Origin: Methylobacterium sp. BTF04
Lineage (GTDB): Bacteria > Pseudomonadota > Alphaproteobacteria > Rhizobiales > Beijerinckiaceae
Assembly (NCBI RefSeq): GCF_010692745.1
Contig: NZ_JAAHTB010000007.1
Coordinates: forward strand, 102,697-166,696
Length of the DNA: 64,000 bases
Direction of reading: 5' to 3'
The position numbers were made by a program, and so were the translations under genes. The notes beneath the pieces are model-generated. The model searched no databases and was not told where the DNA came from. It was given only the letters and a program-made list of their open reading frames with translations. Below, piece after piece: positions 17,411 through 25,952 of the stretch (its first letter is position 1; every line of letters begins with the position of its first letter).

Positions 17411-18310
17411 CTATCGTGGCTCGCCGGCCAGGGCTGCGGATTGCGCGCGCGCGATGCGGGCCAGTGCCCGCGTGCGGCGGTTGGCGTGAGACGGCGCGAG
17501 CGGCGCACCCATCAGGAGACTGTGTTTCAGGGCGACATGTTCGGGATCGCCCCAGCGTGCATAGAGGGCCTGGAAGGCTGCGTACCGCTCCGACTGGAAC
17601 GGCATCGGGCGGCCTCCGCCGTCGCGGCAGGGATGGGGTGGCTGGAGGTAGGCGCAGGGTACGAGCCCGTGCGGAATCGGCGCCGTAGCCACATGGGTCC
17701 GGCGCGCGGCGAGGATCTGTGGAACCACGAACCCGCGCGGGGCGCCTGCTCGAATCGGAGCACGGCGCGCGAAAACCTCGATGCGACCGAGTGGGGTCAC
17801 CACGACGAAATCCAGCGCACCGACCGCGAGGAGTTCCGCGACCGGGCTCGAGGGCGCATGCGCCGGGTGGCCGCAAACCCTGCGCAGTGACGCCAGATCG
17901 GCCGGATTTTCGGTGCGCAGATGAATATCGGCCTGCGGCAGTGCCAATCCGAGATCGAATAGGATCGCACCGGCATCCCGCGCCCGCAGCGCACCGTGAT
18001 CCGGCCCGATCTCTGTGACGGTGAGCGGCCGGATGGCACTGCAGCGATCGTCGGGCAGGCAGAGCGCCACGGCATGACTCCATCCGCCCGGCAAAGCCGT
18101 CTCATAGGCGATGGGGACGATCGGGGCCCGGGGATCGAATGCGAGACCGCCGCGCGGGGTCACCAGGCCGAACCGCCCGCCGACGACGTGTTCGGTCGGT
18201 TCGTCGGCATCACGACGGAACTCCGCGAGGGCACCGAAGCCGCCGAGGGTCCAGACCGTCGCTGTATCGGCAAGCGCGGTGGCGAGGAGCGCGCGGACGT
18301 CGTCATTCAT
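17411..18310 (-). CDS. Conserved-looking protein of unknown function
   Basis: A 299-residue soluble protein, starting at the ATG ending at 18310 (MNDDVRALLATALADTA). The first half has short motifs such as TVWTLGGFGALAEFRRD and VTPRGGLAFDPRAPIVPIAYE, the middle VCGHPAHAPSSPVAELLA. Codon use is like its neighbours and composition is balanced, so it looks like a real gene, but I cannot place it in a named family. No signal peptide or membrane segment. It is divergent from a histidine kinase gene 135 bases away, so the two may share a control region. A regulatory link is possible but unproven. Confidence 0.7.
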   Translation of the reverse strand: MNDDVRALLATALADTATVWTLGGFGALAEFRRDADEPTEHVVGGRFGLVTPRGGLAFDPRAPIVPIAYETALPGGWSHAVALCLPDDRCSAIRPLTVTEIGPDHGALRARDAGAILFDLGLALPQADIHLRTENPADLASLRRVCGHPAHAPSSPVAELLAVGALDFVVVTPLGRIEVFARRAPIRAGAPRGFVVPQILAARRTHVATAPIPHGLVPCAYLQPPHPCRDGGGRPMPFQSERYAAFQALYARWGDPEHVALKHSLLMGAPLAPSHANRRTRALARIARAQSAALAGEPR

Positions 18311-18445
18311 AAGGGCGACCCGATCCAGAGCACCCTGTCTCCGCGATCCCCTCGGGTATTTCAACGCCCTGCAACTTCGCTACAAGCAGGCCGGGTGGCC
18401 GCCAGAGTGCCGCTTTCAGTTCCTCAGCGGCGATCCTTGACAGAG

Positions 18446-19888
18446 ATGACGCAGACCACAGGCCTTCTTGCGCTGGACGCCACTGCCCCATCGCGATGGG
18501 CGGGCTGGCCCACGCGCCGACGGATGATCGCCCTCGTCATCGCCATCGACGTGCTGGCAGCCCTGGTGTCCTGCGCGGTGATCGTGCTCAACGCACGCTC
18601 GGCCGTTGAGGTGGAGATGCGGGCCGCGCTCGCCAATGTCGAATTGCTGGTCTCAGACACCATCGACCTCGCGCAATCGGCTTCTCCCAGCAGTCTGCTG
18701 CAGACTCTCGACTTGCGGGTCCAGGGCCTACGCCACGTCAGGGTCGCGGTGCTGGATGCGGCGGACGCGCCCGTTGCCACGGCGCCGGCGCGCCGGCGGG
18801 GAGAGCACCATGCGGCGCCGGCATGGTTCGCCGCACTGATCGCCCCCGCGCCCCGGCAGCACGCCCTGCCGATCGTGGCTCAAGGCCGCCACATCGGCAC
18901 CGCGCGCATCACCACCCAGCCCCTCGACGAGATCGACGAGGTCTGGGGCTACACCGTCTCGCTCTCGCTCGCGAGCCTGTGCGTCAGCCTCGGGCTGCTC
19001 GGTGCCCTGTATGTCGCTTTCGGCCGGGTTCTCGCCCCCCTCACCCAAGTCGCCGAGGGTCTGACCCACTTGGAGCGCCACGACTACACCGTCCGCATCA
19101 CGCCACCGGCCTCGCGTGAACTCGCCGTCATCGCCACGCGGTTCAACAGCGTGGCGCAGGCCCTGGCGGAGGCGCGCGCCGCCAACGGTCGGCTCAACCG
19201 CCAGCTTCTCACCGCTCAGGACGACGAACGCCGCCGCACCGCCCTCGAACTGCACGACGAGTTCGGCCCCTGCCTGTTCGCCCTGGAAGCGAACGCCGCC
19301 TCGGTCACCCGCATGGCGGATGCGGACGCCCCCCTGGACCGGGACCGGCTACGGCAGCGCGCGCAGGACATCGGCAGCATCGTCGGGCAGGTCCAGACGC
19401 TGAACCGCGACCTCCTCAACCGGCTGCGCCCGCACGCACTCGGACAGGTACCGTTGGCCGATTGTCTTCGGCTGCTGCAGCGTGATTTTGGCCGGCGTCA
19501 CCCCGGCACGATTTTCACGGGCGATTTCGACGGGCTCGGGCGTGGCTACGGCGATGTGGTCGACCTCACCGTGTTCCGTTGCATCCAGGAGAGCATGACC
19601 AACGCGGTGCGCCACGGGGCCGCGCCGCACGTGGCGGTGCGGGCGTCCGAAGAGGCCGATCCGACGGCGCACGGCGGCACGATCCTGCAGATCGCCGTGC
19701 AGGACGACGGCATCGGTGTGGCGCCCGGACACGGCGTCGGACTCGGTTTGTCGGGGATGCGCGAGCGCGTCGAGGCCCTGAGCGGCACTTTCGTGCTTGA
19801 CAACAGCGTCCCTGGGACGGTTGTCCGGATCATGATCCCGCTCGACCACGAGCGGCCCGAGGATTCGAGCGCGATCCCCCAGGCATGA
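18446..19888 (+). CDS. Membrane sensor histidine kinase, NarX/UhpB (HisKA_3) type
   Basis: A 480-residue kinase. A transmembrane helix at about 25-50 and a second at about 170-195 enclose a periplasmic domain of roughly 120 residues. Then come a HAMP linker (RVLAPLTQVAEGLTHLERHD) and a dimerisation helix with the phospho-acceptor histidine in ERRRTALELHDEFGP. The C-terminal ATPase domain contains FRCIQESMTNAVRHG and the GVGLGLSGMRERV box. Such kinases pair with LuxR-type regulators, and the next gene overlaps by four bases and encodes one. ATG at 18446 is chosen; a long upstream extension overlaps the divergent gene. The periplasmic ligand is unknown. Confidence 0.92.
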   Translation: MTQTTGLLALDATAPSRWAGWPTRRRMIALVIAIDVLAALVSCAVIVLNARSAVEVEMRAALANVELLVSDTIDLAQSASPSSLLQTLDLRVQGLRHVRVAVLDAADAPVATAPARRRGEHHAAPAWFAALIAPAPRQHALPIVAQGRHIGTARITTQPLDEIDEVWGYTVSLSLASLCVSLGLLGALYVAFGRVLAPLTQVAEGLTHLERHDYTVRITPPASRELAVIATRFNSVAQALAEARAANGRLNRQLLTAQDDERRRTALELHDEFGPCLFALEANAASVTRMADADAPLDRDRLRQRAQDIGSIVGQVQTLNRDLLNRLRPHALGQVPLADCLRLLQRDFGRRHPGTIFTGDFDGLGRGYGDVVDLTVFRCIQESMTNAVRHGAAPHVAVRASEEADPTAHGGTILQIAVQDDGIGVAPGHGVGLGLSGMRERVEALSGTFVLDNSVPGTVVRIMIPLDHERPEDSSAIPQA

Positions 19889-20547
19889 ACGCGATAGCCA
19901 CGACCACGACCCGGGCCCCTGCCCTCGTCATCGACGATCATCCGATCGTTCTCCAGGGCTGCCGCCGGGTGCTGGAGGATGCCGGTATCGAGCGGATCGC
20001 GGAGGCCACCAGCGTCGTGGCTGGCTACCGCGCCTTCCTGCGCCTGCGACCTTCGATGGTGATCTGCGATCTCACCTTCCAGGGCAGCGGGCTCGCCGGC
20101 CTGCATCTGATCCGGCGGATGCGCGGCGTGGATGCCAATGTCCGCATCCTCGTCTTCAGCATGCACAACGATCCGGTGATCGTCTCGCGCGCGCTGGAGG
20201 CCGGCGCGCTCGGCTATGTGCTCAAGGACCATGCCTCGGGCGAGTTGTTCGAGGCGTTCGAGCGGGTGCGGGCCGGGCAGGTCTATCTCGACCGGCGCCT
20301 GGCGACCGAAGTGGCGATGCTGCGCACCGATCCGCGCCGGACCCCGGAGGCCCAGCTCACCCCGCGCGAACAGCAGATCCTGTCGCGATTGGCGCAGGGC
20401 AAATCCTACGGGGCCATCGCAAGCGATCTGTCGGTGAGCTACAAGACGGTGACGAACGCCTGCTCGCAGATGCGCCAGAAGCTCGGCGTGCGCACTTTGG
20501 CCGAGTTGATCCACGTGGCGGTGACACAGGCGCAACGTCAGGGCTGA
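19885..20547 (+). CDS. LuxR/NarL-family response regulator
   Basis: A 220-residue regulator translationally coupled to the kinase by an ATGA overlap. The receiver domain has the acidic pair D17-D18, phospho-acceptor D62 (VICDLTF) and conserved lysine K114 (YVLKD). The C-terminal helix-turn-helix is the LuxR/GerE type: LTPREQQILSRLAQGKSYGA then SVSYKTVTNACSQMRQKLGV. Phosphorylation would drive DNA binding. The nearest candidate target is the strong promoter 120 bases downstream of the stop; this is inference. Confidence 0.94.
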   Translation: MNAIATTTTRAPALVIDDHPIVLQGCRRVLEDAGIERIAEATSVVAGYRAFLRLRPSMVICDLTFQGSGLAGLHLIRRMRGVDANVRILVFSMHNDPVIVSRALEAGALGYVLKDHASGELFEAFERVRAGQVYLDRRLATEVAMLRTDPRRTPEAQLTPREQQILSRLAQGKSYGAIASDLSVSYKTVTNACSQMRQKLGVRTLAELIHVAVTQAQRQG

Positions 20548-20666
20548 GCACAAGCTTCGGCGGCAATGCAAGCGACCGCCCGTCAATAACCGGAGCGTCC
20601 CCGGCGACAAGCCGATCAACGGGATTGCGGAAAATCAATAATCACGCGATCGCGCGTCAATCTGAA

Positions 20667-20694
20667 TTGACACATCTGTCGGACGCCATAATAT
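20667..20694 (+). promoter_or_regulatory. Strong candidate sigma-70 promoter
   Basis: TTGACA at 20667-20672 and TAATAT at 20689-20694, spacer 16 bases, in a stretch clearly richer in A and T than the surroundings. It lies about 90 bases before the ATG at 20783 and is the best promoter match in the window. It probably drives the small membrane protein and the Cache-domain gene. Confidence 0.6.
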
Positions 20695-20782
20695 CCACGC
20701 GGTCCTTACCTCCATCGCTTCAATAAGTGCGGCGATCGACGTTCGGACATTGGTCTCCGTTGGCGGCCCTGCGAGGCGTTTC

Positions 20783-21037
20783 ATGGTGGCGGGCGTTCTT
20801 CTCGTACCGATTGCTGAGGCAGCGGCGTTCACTGCCGGATGCGCGATGCTCCAGGCACAGGCCATTCACGCTGAGCGGATCGGCGTTGCCCTGATCGTCG
20901 CCATCGGAATCCTCCTATTGGTCTTCGCCGTCCTCGCCACCCCCGCGACCCTCATCGAGGCAGCACCCTTCGACGACGCGGCTACGTGGATGGGTGCGCC
21001 CTCACTGCTCCCGGCGCCCCCCGCGAATCACGGTTGA
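20783..21037 (+). CDS. Small hypothetical membrane protein
   Basis: An 84-residue protein with two hydrophobic segments: VAGVLLVPIAEAAAFTAGC near the N terminus and IGVALIVAIGILLLVFAVL at about 38-56, ending in a Pro-rich tail. I prefer the ATG at 20783; a TTG 11 codons upstream keeps the frame open. The candidate promoter just upstream and the position 23 bases before the Cache-domain gene support it being real, but I know no family for it. It could be a membrane partner of the secreted Cache protein or of the kinase. Confidence 0.5.
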   Translation: MVAGVLLVPIAEAAAFTAGCAMLQAQAIHAERIGVALIVAIGILLLVFAVLATPATLIEAAPFDDAATWMGAPSLLPAPPANHG

Positions 21038-21060
21038 CCCTTACGCATCGGAGGCTTCCC

Positions 21061-21798
21061 ATGAGCGGCACCCCGCGTCTCGTCGTCTTGATCGCTCTGA
21101 CGGCTTTGAGTTTTCTGGCGATTGCGGGCGCCTTGCCCGGCCGCGCGCTCGCCTGCGGCTTCGTCGAGGCACCCTCCGATTGTGACGAGGGCTCCGAGGG
21201 CGGAGGCGCGCGCTGGATGCTCAAGCGCGTCGCCGCTGCCGTGGCCGCCGACGAACCGAAGGCACTCCAGGATTTTACGAGGGGTGAGGCCGGGTTCCGC
21301 ACGGCCGACAACTATGTCTTCTGCGTCGGCCCGACCGGCACGATGACCGCTCATCCCAACCCGATCCTGCGCGACCACGACGTGCGGGACCTGCATGACG
21401 AGACGGGCCACTACTTCATCGCCGACATGCTGCGGACGGCCAAACCCGGTGAGGTGTCGGAAATCCACTACCTGTTTCCGCGCCTCGGCAGCACCAAAGC
21501 GGTGCCCAAGACGACGTTCTACACCCGCGCCGGAGATCAGGTGTGCGCGGTGGGGAGCTATGACGGCGATGCGTCGGCGCATGACCAGACGGTCGAGACG
21601 AGTGCGGTTCAGTTGCGGGACCGCCTCGACAAGACCTTGCCGGTCGCGCTTCGTCCCACCTGGAACGCCTATCTCGAGGCCGTGGCACACGAGGCGGCCG
21701 AGCGGGACGCGACGATGGATCGCTTACGGGACAGCGTGCGCCGGACGCAAGCGCTCCTCGCGGGCACGTCGACCGGCGCAGCCTCGCCGGCTCCTTGA
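21061..21798 (+). CDS. Secreted single-Cache domain protein
   Basis: A 245-residue protein with a Sec signal peptide (LVVLIALTALSFLAIAGALP, cleavage likely after ALA near residue 32). The middle (about 50-175) fits a type 2 single Cache fold: DNYVFCVGPTGTMTAHPNP, a central GHYFIADML segment and the closing DQVCAVGSYD strand. Cache domains bind small organic ligands outside the cytoplasm, usually as part of kinases or chemoreceptors; here the domain is alone and soluble. The start has GGAGG upstream. It follows the kinase/regulator pair, so a sensory accessory role is plausible. It converges with the EVE gene. Confidence 0.82.
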   Translation: MSGTPRLVVLIALTALSFLAIAGALPGRALACGFVEAPSDCDEGSEGGGARWMLKRVAAAVAADEPKALQDFTRGEAGFRTADNYVFCVGPTGTMTAHPNPILRDHDVRDLHDETGHYFIADMLRTAKPGEVSEIHYLFPRLGSTKAVPKTTFYTRAGDQVCAVGSYDGDASAHDQTVETSAVQLRDRLDKTLPVALRPTWNAYLEAVAHEAAERDATMDRLRDSVRRTQALLAGTSTGAASPAP

Positions 21799-21822
21799 GA
21801 GCCGGGATTTACGGCGTTCACC

Positions 21823-22236
21823 TCAGAGGCCGCCCATCTCACGCACGATCGCCCATTCTGCGGCGCTCACCGGCTGCACCGAGAGCCGTGAATTGTTGGC
21901 CAGAACCATGTCCTTCAGGCGCGGCTCGGCCTTGATCGCCTCCAGGGTCACGGGCCGCCCGAGCGGCGCAACGGCACGCAGGTCGACCATGCCGAAGCGC
22001 CCGGTCTCGTCCGAATCGTCCGGGTAGTAGGGCCTGATCACCTCGACGATTCCGACAACCGCCTTGCCCTCGTTGGAATGGTAGAAGAAGCCGCGTTCGC
22101 CCACCTCCATGGTCTGGAGATGCTTCTTGGCGACGTGGTTGCGGACTCCGTTCCAATGGGTCCCGGTCGGTCCGGCTTCCACCTGCTGGTCCCAGGACCA
22201 GGTCGAGGGCTCGGACTTGTAGAGCCAGTAGGCCAT
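21823..22236 (-). CDS. EVE-domain protein (thymocyte nuclear protein 1-like)
   Basis: A 137-residue single EVE domain, a PUA-like fold. Diagnostic segments are YWLYKSEPSTWSWD at the N terminus, HWNGVRNHVAKKHL, GERGFFYHSNEGKAVVGIVE and the terminal VQPVSAAEWAIV. EVE domains read modified bases in RNA or DNA; the molecular target of stand-alone bacterial copies is not settled. The start ending at 22236 has GGAGAAG upstream; another ATG lies four codons earlier. It is the last gene of the tsaD-gpsA-OGFr run, a usual position for EVE genes in alphaproteobacteria. Confidence 0.92.
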   Translation of the reverse strand: MAYWLYKSEPSTWSWDQQVEAGPTGTHWNGVRNHVAKKHLQTMEVGERGFFYHSNEGKAVVGIVEVIRPYYPDDSDETGRFGMVDLRAVAPLGRPVTLEAIKAEPRLKDMVLANNSRLSVQPVSAAEWAIVREMGGL

Positions 22237-22325
22237 GCGCTTCTCCATCGAAGCGGCGTCCTTACCACCGGTCCAGCCTGCCCGTCAGGCTCTGGCGCAG
22301 TCACCTTTGGCGAATTCGCTGACGC

Positions 22326-22784
22326 TCAGCGCAGCGCATCGGCCCAGTAGCGCAGGCTGTCCTCGTTGACCGGCGCGCCGGCGGCTCGGTTGCGGGCCGC
22401 GACGAAGGCGTGGAACTCGGTTGCCGTCCCAGTGCCGATGAGGTCGCGCACGGCCGAGAGAATGCGGGTGATCCGCAGATGGTTGTGGTCGTGCGCGCGC
22501 AACCAGCCCTCGGTCTCGGCATAGAATCGCGTCATCCGACCGAGCGCGGCGCGCAGGCCGGACAAGGCGGCGGGGTCGGAGCGGATCGCCTCGGCCTCGA
22601 TGCCGGTGAGCACGGGCGTCCCCGGAACGGCCGCGCTCAGGGAATGGAGCGGGAAGCACCATTGGACGAAGTCGTGAATTCCCTCGATCTGCGCGTCGTC
22701 GAAGGCGAGGATCTGACGCAAGGTTCGGCCGGCGCCATCGTGTCCGGTGCCGGCGAGGAAGGCATGGAGCCGACCAGCGCTCAC
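22326..22784 (-). CDS. Opioid growth factor receptor (OGFr) N-domain-like protein
   Basis: A 152-residue protein matching the OGFr conserved domain (PF04664). It contains LHAFLAGTGHDGAGRTLRQI, the helix HDFVQWCFPLHSLS, then LTGIEAEAIRSDP and HDHNHLRITRILSAVRDL, all in the expected order. The domain is known from vertebrate OGFr but is common in bacteria, where its function is unknown. It overlaps the end of gpsA by four bases (ATGA), so it is translationally coupled. In many relatives this slot between gpsA and the EVE gene holds a YciI-like gene. No signal peptide or membrane segment. Confidence 0.85.
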   Translation of the reverse strand: MSAGRLHAFLAGTGHDGAGRTLRQILAFDDAQIEGIHDFVQWCFPLHSLSAAVPGTPVLTGIEAEAIRSDPAALSGLRAALGRMTRFYAETEGWLRAHDHNHLRITRILSAVRDLIGTGTATEFHAFVAARNRAAGAPVNEDSLRYWADALR

Positions 22785-23773
22785 TCGGCCTCACCCTTCA
22801 GCGGCCGGGCCAGCAGAGCTGCCACCACCGCGTCGACACTGGCCTCGCCGGCGATGATGGCGGCCACGGCCTGCGCCACCGGCATCTCGACATTGCGAGC
22901 CCGGGCGAGGTCCACCAGGGCGGCGGCCGTGAAGGCACCCTCGGCGAGCTTGCCGCCGGACGCGTCCTGAGGCGAAGCCCCGGCGCCGAGCCGCTGGCCG
23001 AAGGCGAAATTGCGCGATTGCGGCGAGGAGGCGGTCAGCACGAGGTCGCCGAGGCCCGACAGACCCATCAGCGTCTCGGGCCGGCCGCCATAGGCGCGGG
23101 CGAACCGCATCAGTTCGGCGAAGGCACGGGCGATCAGAGCGGCGCGCGCGCTGTCACCGAGGCCGCGCCCGGCGACGATGCCGGAGGCGATGGCCAGAAC
23201 GTTCTTGCCGGCGCCCCCGATCTCGACGCCGCGAACATCGTCGGTGTGATAGACCCGCAGGGTCGGCCCGGAGAGGGCGGCGGCGAGTCTGGCTGCGAGC
23301 GCCGCATCGGCTGCCGCGAGGGTCACGGCGGTGGGCAGACCGCGGGCGACGTCCACCGCGAAGCTCGGCCCCGACAGGATTGCCACCGGCGCCTCGGTGC
23401 CGCGAACCTCGGCGGCCACGGCGCTCATGAAGGCGTCGCTGCCGCGCTCGATCCCCTTGGCGCAGAGCACGATGGCGGCATCGCGAGCGATGACGTCACC
23501 AAGATCGGCCAGTACCCCGCGCAGGGTCTGGGCGGGCGTGACCATGAGGACGATACCGGCAGTCTCGAGAGCCTGCGCCCGGGCGGTCGCCCGGATCCGC
23601 GGGTGAAGCGGCACGCCGGGCAGGTAGCGCGCGTTCTCGCGGGCGCCTTCGAGGCATGCGGCGGCCTCGGCGTCGCGCAGCCAGAGGGTGACGTCGTGCC
23701 CGGCCGCGGCGGCCGCGTTGGCGAGCGCCGTCCCCCAGGCGCCACCGCCGACCACCGCGATCTGCGTGCTCAT
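22781..23773 (-). CDS. gpsA: Glycerol-3-phosphate dehydrogenase [NAD(P)+]
   Basis: A 330-residue cytoplasmic enzyme reducing dihydroxyacetone phosphate to sn-glycerol 3-phosphate, the backbone of phospholipids. The N-terminal Rossmann motif is VVGGGAWGTALANAAAAAGH. The catalytic region includes LCAKGIERG, SGPSFAVDVARGLPTAVTLA, the lysine in EIGGAGKNVLAIASGI and the substrate-binding end GLSGLGDLVLTASS. Length is normal. It lies 28 bases downstream of tsaD and overlaps the OGFr gene. Confidence 0.97.
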   Translation of the reverse strand: MSTQIAVVGGGAWGTALANAAAAAGHDVTLWLRDAEAAACLEGARENARYLPGVPLHPRIRATARAQALETAGIVLMVTPAQTLRGVLADLGDVIARDAAIVLCAKGIERGSDAFMSAVAAEVRGTEAPVAILSGPSFAVDVARGLPTAVTLAAADAALAARLAAALSGPTLRVYHTDDVRGVEIGGAGKNVLAIASGIVAGRGLGDSARAALIARAFAELMRFARAYGGRPETLMGLSGLGDLVLTASSPQSRNFAFGQRLGAGASPQDASGGKLAEGAFTAAALVDLARARNVEMPVAQAVAAIIAGEASVDAVVAALLARPLKGEAE

Positions 23774-23801
23774 GCCGAACCTCCTCGCTGGCCCGACGGC
23801 G

Positions 23802-24845
23802 TCACGCGACGGCCGCCGGCTCCGCGAACGGCCAGCGGGCCCGGGCCGGAGCGGTGAGGTCGTCGACGAGGCCGAGGCGCAGGCGTTCGACGCCCGCCCA
23901 GGCGATCATGGCGCCGTTGTCGCCGCACAAGGCGAGTGGGGGGGCGACGAAGGCGAGGCCCGCCTCGCCGGCCTGGGTGGTGAGCGCGCGCCGGATGGCG
24001 CCATTGGCCGCCACGCCGCCGGCGGCGACCAGGGCGGTGGGATGGCCGGCGACGGCCGCGAAACCACGCATGGCCACACGCAGCCGATCGACCACCACGT
24101 CGACCACCGCCGCCTGGAAACTGGCGCACAGGTCGGCGACATCGGCGGACGAGAGCGGCGCCAGTTTCTCGGCCTCGATTCGGAGGGCGGTCTTGAGGCC
24201 CGACAGCGAGAAATTCGCCTCGCGCCGGCCGAGCATCGGCCGCGGCAACGCAAAACGCTCGGGATCACCGGTCTCGGCCACGCGCTCGACCTCGGGACCG
24301 CCGGGATAGCCGAGCCCCAACAGCTTGGCGACCTTGTCGAAGGCCTCGCCGATGGCGTCGTCGATGGTGGTGCCGAGACGAACGTAGTCGCCGACGCCCT
24401 TCACCGCCACGAGCTGGGTGTGGCCGCCGGAGGCCAGCAGCAGCAGGTAGGGGAAGGCGATCCCGTCGGTGAGACGGGCGGTGAGGGCATGCGCCTCGAG
24501 ATGGTTGACGGCGATCAGGGGCTTGCGCGCCACCAGCGACAGGGTCTTGGCGGTCACGAGGCCGATGAGGACACCGCCGATGAGGCCGGGGCCTGCCGCC
24601 ACCGCGATCCCGTCGACCTGCGCGAGGCGGAGGCCGGCACTGTCCAGCGCGCGGGCGATGAGCCGGTCGAGCACCTCGACATGGGCGCGCGCCGCGATCT
24701 CGGGCACGACGCCGCCATAGGCCGCATGCTCGGCGATCTGGCTCAGCACCTCGTTGGACAGGATACGCCCGCGCCCGTTCTCGCCGGGTGCGACGATGGC
24801 GGTGGCGGTCTCGTCACAGGTGGTTTCGATGCCGAGGACGTTCAT
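23802..24845 (-). CDS. tsaD: tRNA N6-adenosine threonylcarbamoyltransferase TsaD
   Basis: A 347-residue ASKHA-fold enzyme that transfers threonylcarbamoyl from TC-AMP to A37 of ANN-decoding tRNAs (t6A). The start [18 protein letters not shown] and the metal-binding HLEAH (H115, H119) are visible, as is [11 protein letters not shown]. The nucleotide-binding end includes [17 protein letters not shown] and [10 protein letters not shown]. It works with TsaB, TsaC and TsaE, none of which is in this window. First gene of the minus-strand tsaD-gpsA-OGFr-EVE run, divergent from hemD. Confidence 0.97.
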   Translation of the reverse strand: MNVLGIETTCDETATAIVAPGENGRGRILSNEVLSQIAEHAAYGGVVPEIAARAHVEVLDRLIARALDSAGLRLAQVDGIAVAAGPGLIGGVLIGLVTAKTLSLVARKPLIAVNHLEAHALTARLTDGIAFPYLLLLASGGHTQLVAVKGVGDYVRLGTTIDDAIGEAFDKVAKLLGLGYPGGPEVERVAETGDPERFALPRPMLGRREANFSLSGLKTALRIEAEKLAPLSSADVADLCASFQAAVVDVVVDRLRVAMRGFAAVAGHPTALVAAGGVAANGAIRRALTTQAGEAGLAFVAPPLALCGDNGAMIAWAGVERLRLGLVDDLTAPARARWPFAEPAAVA

Positions 24846-25078
24846 GCGGAAAGGACGGTCATGCGGGGTGGGTCATCCGGCGGGCGAGCGCGTGCGATAG
24901 GTAGGGCTTCGTCGTATTCGAGTTCGGCGGACAGGACACCGTATCCGGCACGATGCACGAGCGTCTAAGAGTCGACGCGAGTGCCCGAAACCGAAAGGCC
25001 CGATTCCGTCTCCGAGGCTTCGGCTCCAGACTCACCCTAACCGGCCCGGCGGCATCAGGGCAAACGGGAGCGACGACG

Positions 25079-25810
25079 ATGCGGATCTGGGTCGCGCGGC
25101 CCGAACCGGGAGCGACACGCACGGGCGAACGATTGGCGGCACTCGGCCATGTTCCTTTGGTCGCACCGGTGCTCACCGTCTCGGCAACCGGAGCCGCACT
25201 GCCGAGCGAGCCGTTCGGCGGCCTGCTCCTCACCAGTGCCGCCGCCGTGGCAGCGCTTGGTGTCACGGATCGCCTGCAGCTCGGCACCGTTCCGGTCTTC
25301 GCGGTCGGCACCCGTACGGCGGACCTGGCACGGAAGGCCGGGTTCGCCGATGTTCGCGACGCCGACGGAGACGCCGCGGCTCTAGCGGCCCTGGTACGCA
25401 CGGCACTGCCGCCGGGCGCGCGGCTCCTTCATATGGCGGGAGCGGACCGCAAGACCGAGCCGGCGGCCTCGCTCCACGCGGCGGGGCACCACGTCGTGAC
25501 CGTCGTGGCCTACGCCGCCGCGGCGATCCCGGTTCTACCCGCGGCGGTGGCCCGTGCCCTCGACGGCGCCGGGGAACCGCGCCTCCAGGCGGTGCTGCAC
25601 TACTCACGCCGCAGCGCGGCGACAGCCCACGATCTCGCCGCTGCGGCCGGGCGAAGCGGAGCCTTCCGCGTGCTCAAGCATTACTGCTTGTCGGCGGATG
25701 TGGCCGTGCCCCTGGTCGCTGCCGGGATCGCGGTGCATTTTGTGCCCGATCGCCCTACGGAGGATGCTCTCCTCACGGGGTTGTCGGCGGACGATCCGGC
25801 CGGAACCTGA
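25079..25810 (+). CDS. hemD: Uroporphyrinogen-III synthase
   Basis: A 243-residue HemD that cyclises hydroxymethylbilane with inversion of ring D. This is a poorly conserved family; recognisable features are the N-terminal VARPEPGATRTGERLAALGH, LLTSAAAVAALG, the hinge VFAVGTRTADLARKAGF, and VLHYSRRSAATAHDLA near the C terminus. ATG at 25079 is preferred (GGGAG upstream); the frame extends 42 codons further without similarity. It leads a plus-strand run with the Mic60-like and HemY genes. hemC, often just upstream in relatives, is absent here. Confidence 0.88.
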   Translation: MRIWVARPEPGATRTGERLAALGHVPLVAPVLTVSATGAALPSEPFGGLLLTSAAAVAALGVTDRLQLGTVPVFAVGTRTADLARKAGFADVRDADGDAAALAALVRTALPPGARLLHMAGADRKTEPAASLHAAGHHVVTVVAYAAAAIPVLPAAVARALDGAGEPRLQAVLHYSRRSAATAHDLAAAAGRSGAFRVLKHYCLSADVAVPLVAAGIAVHFVPDRPTEDALLTGLSADDPAGT

Positions 25811-25952
25811 CAAGGGTCTCGCTCCGGCGGCGGACGTGGTGCTAGGACGAATATCGCGAAGAAGCTGCCCCGCCGACATCGCACTGCCCAGGCGCCATCC
25901 GCGCCGGACGGTCCGGCCGAAGGCGGCAGCAGACGGAAGGGAGCGACGAGCC

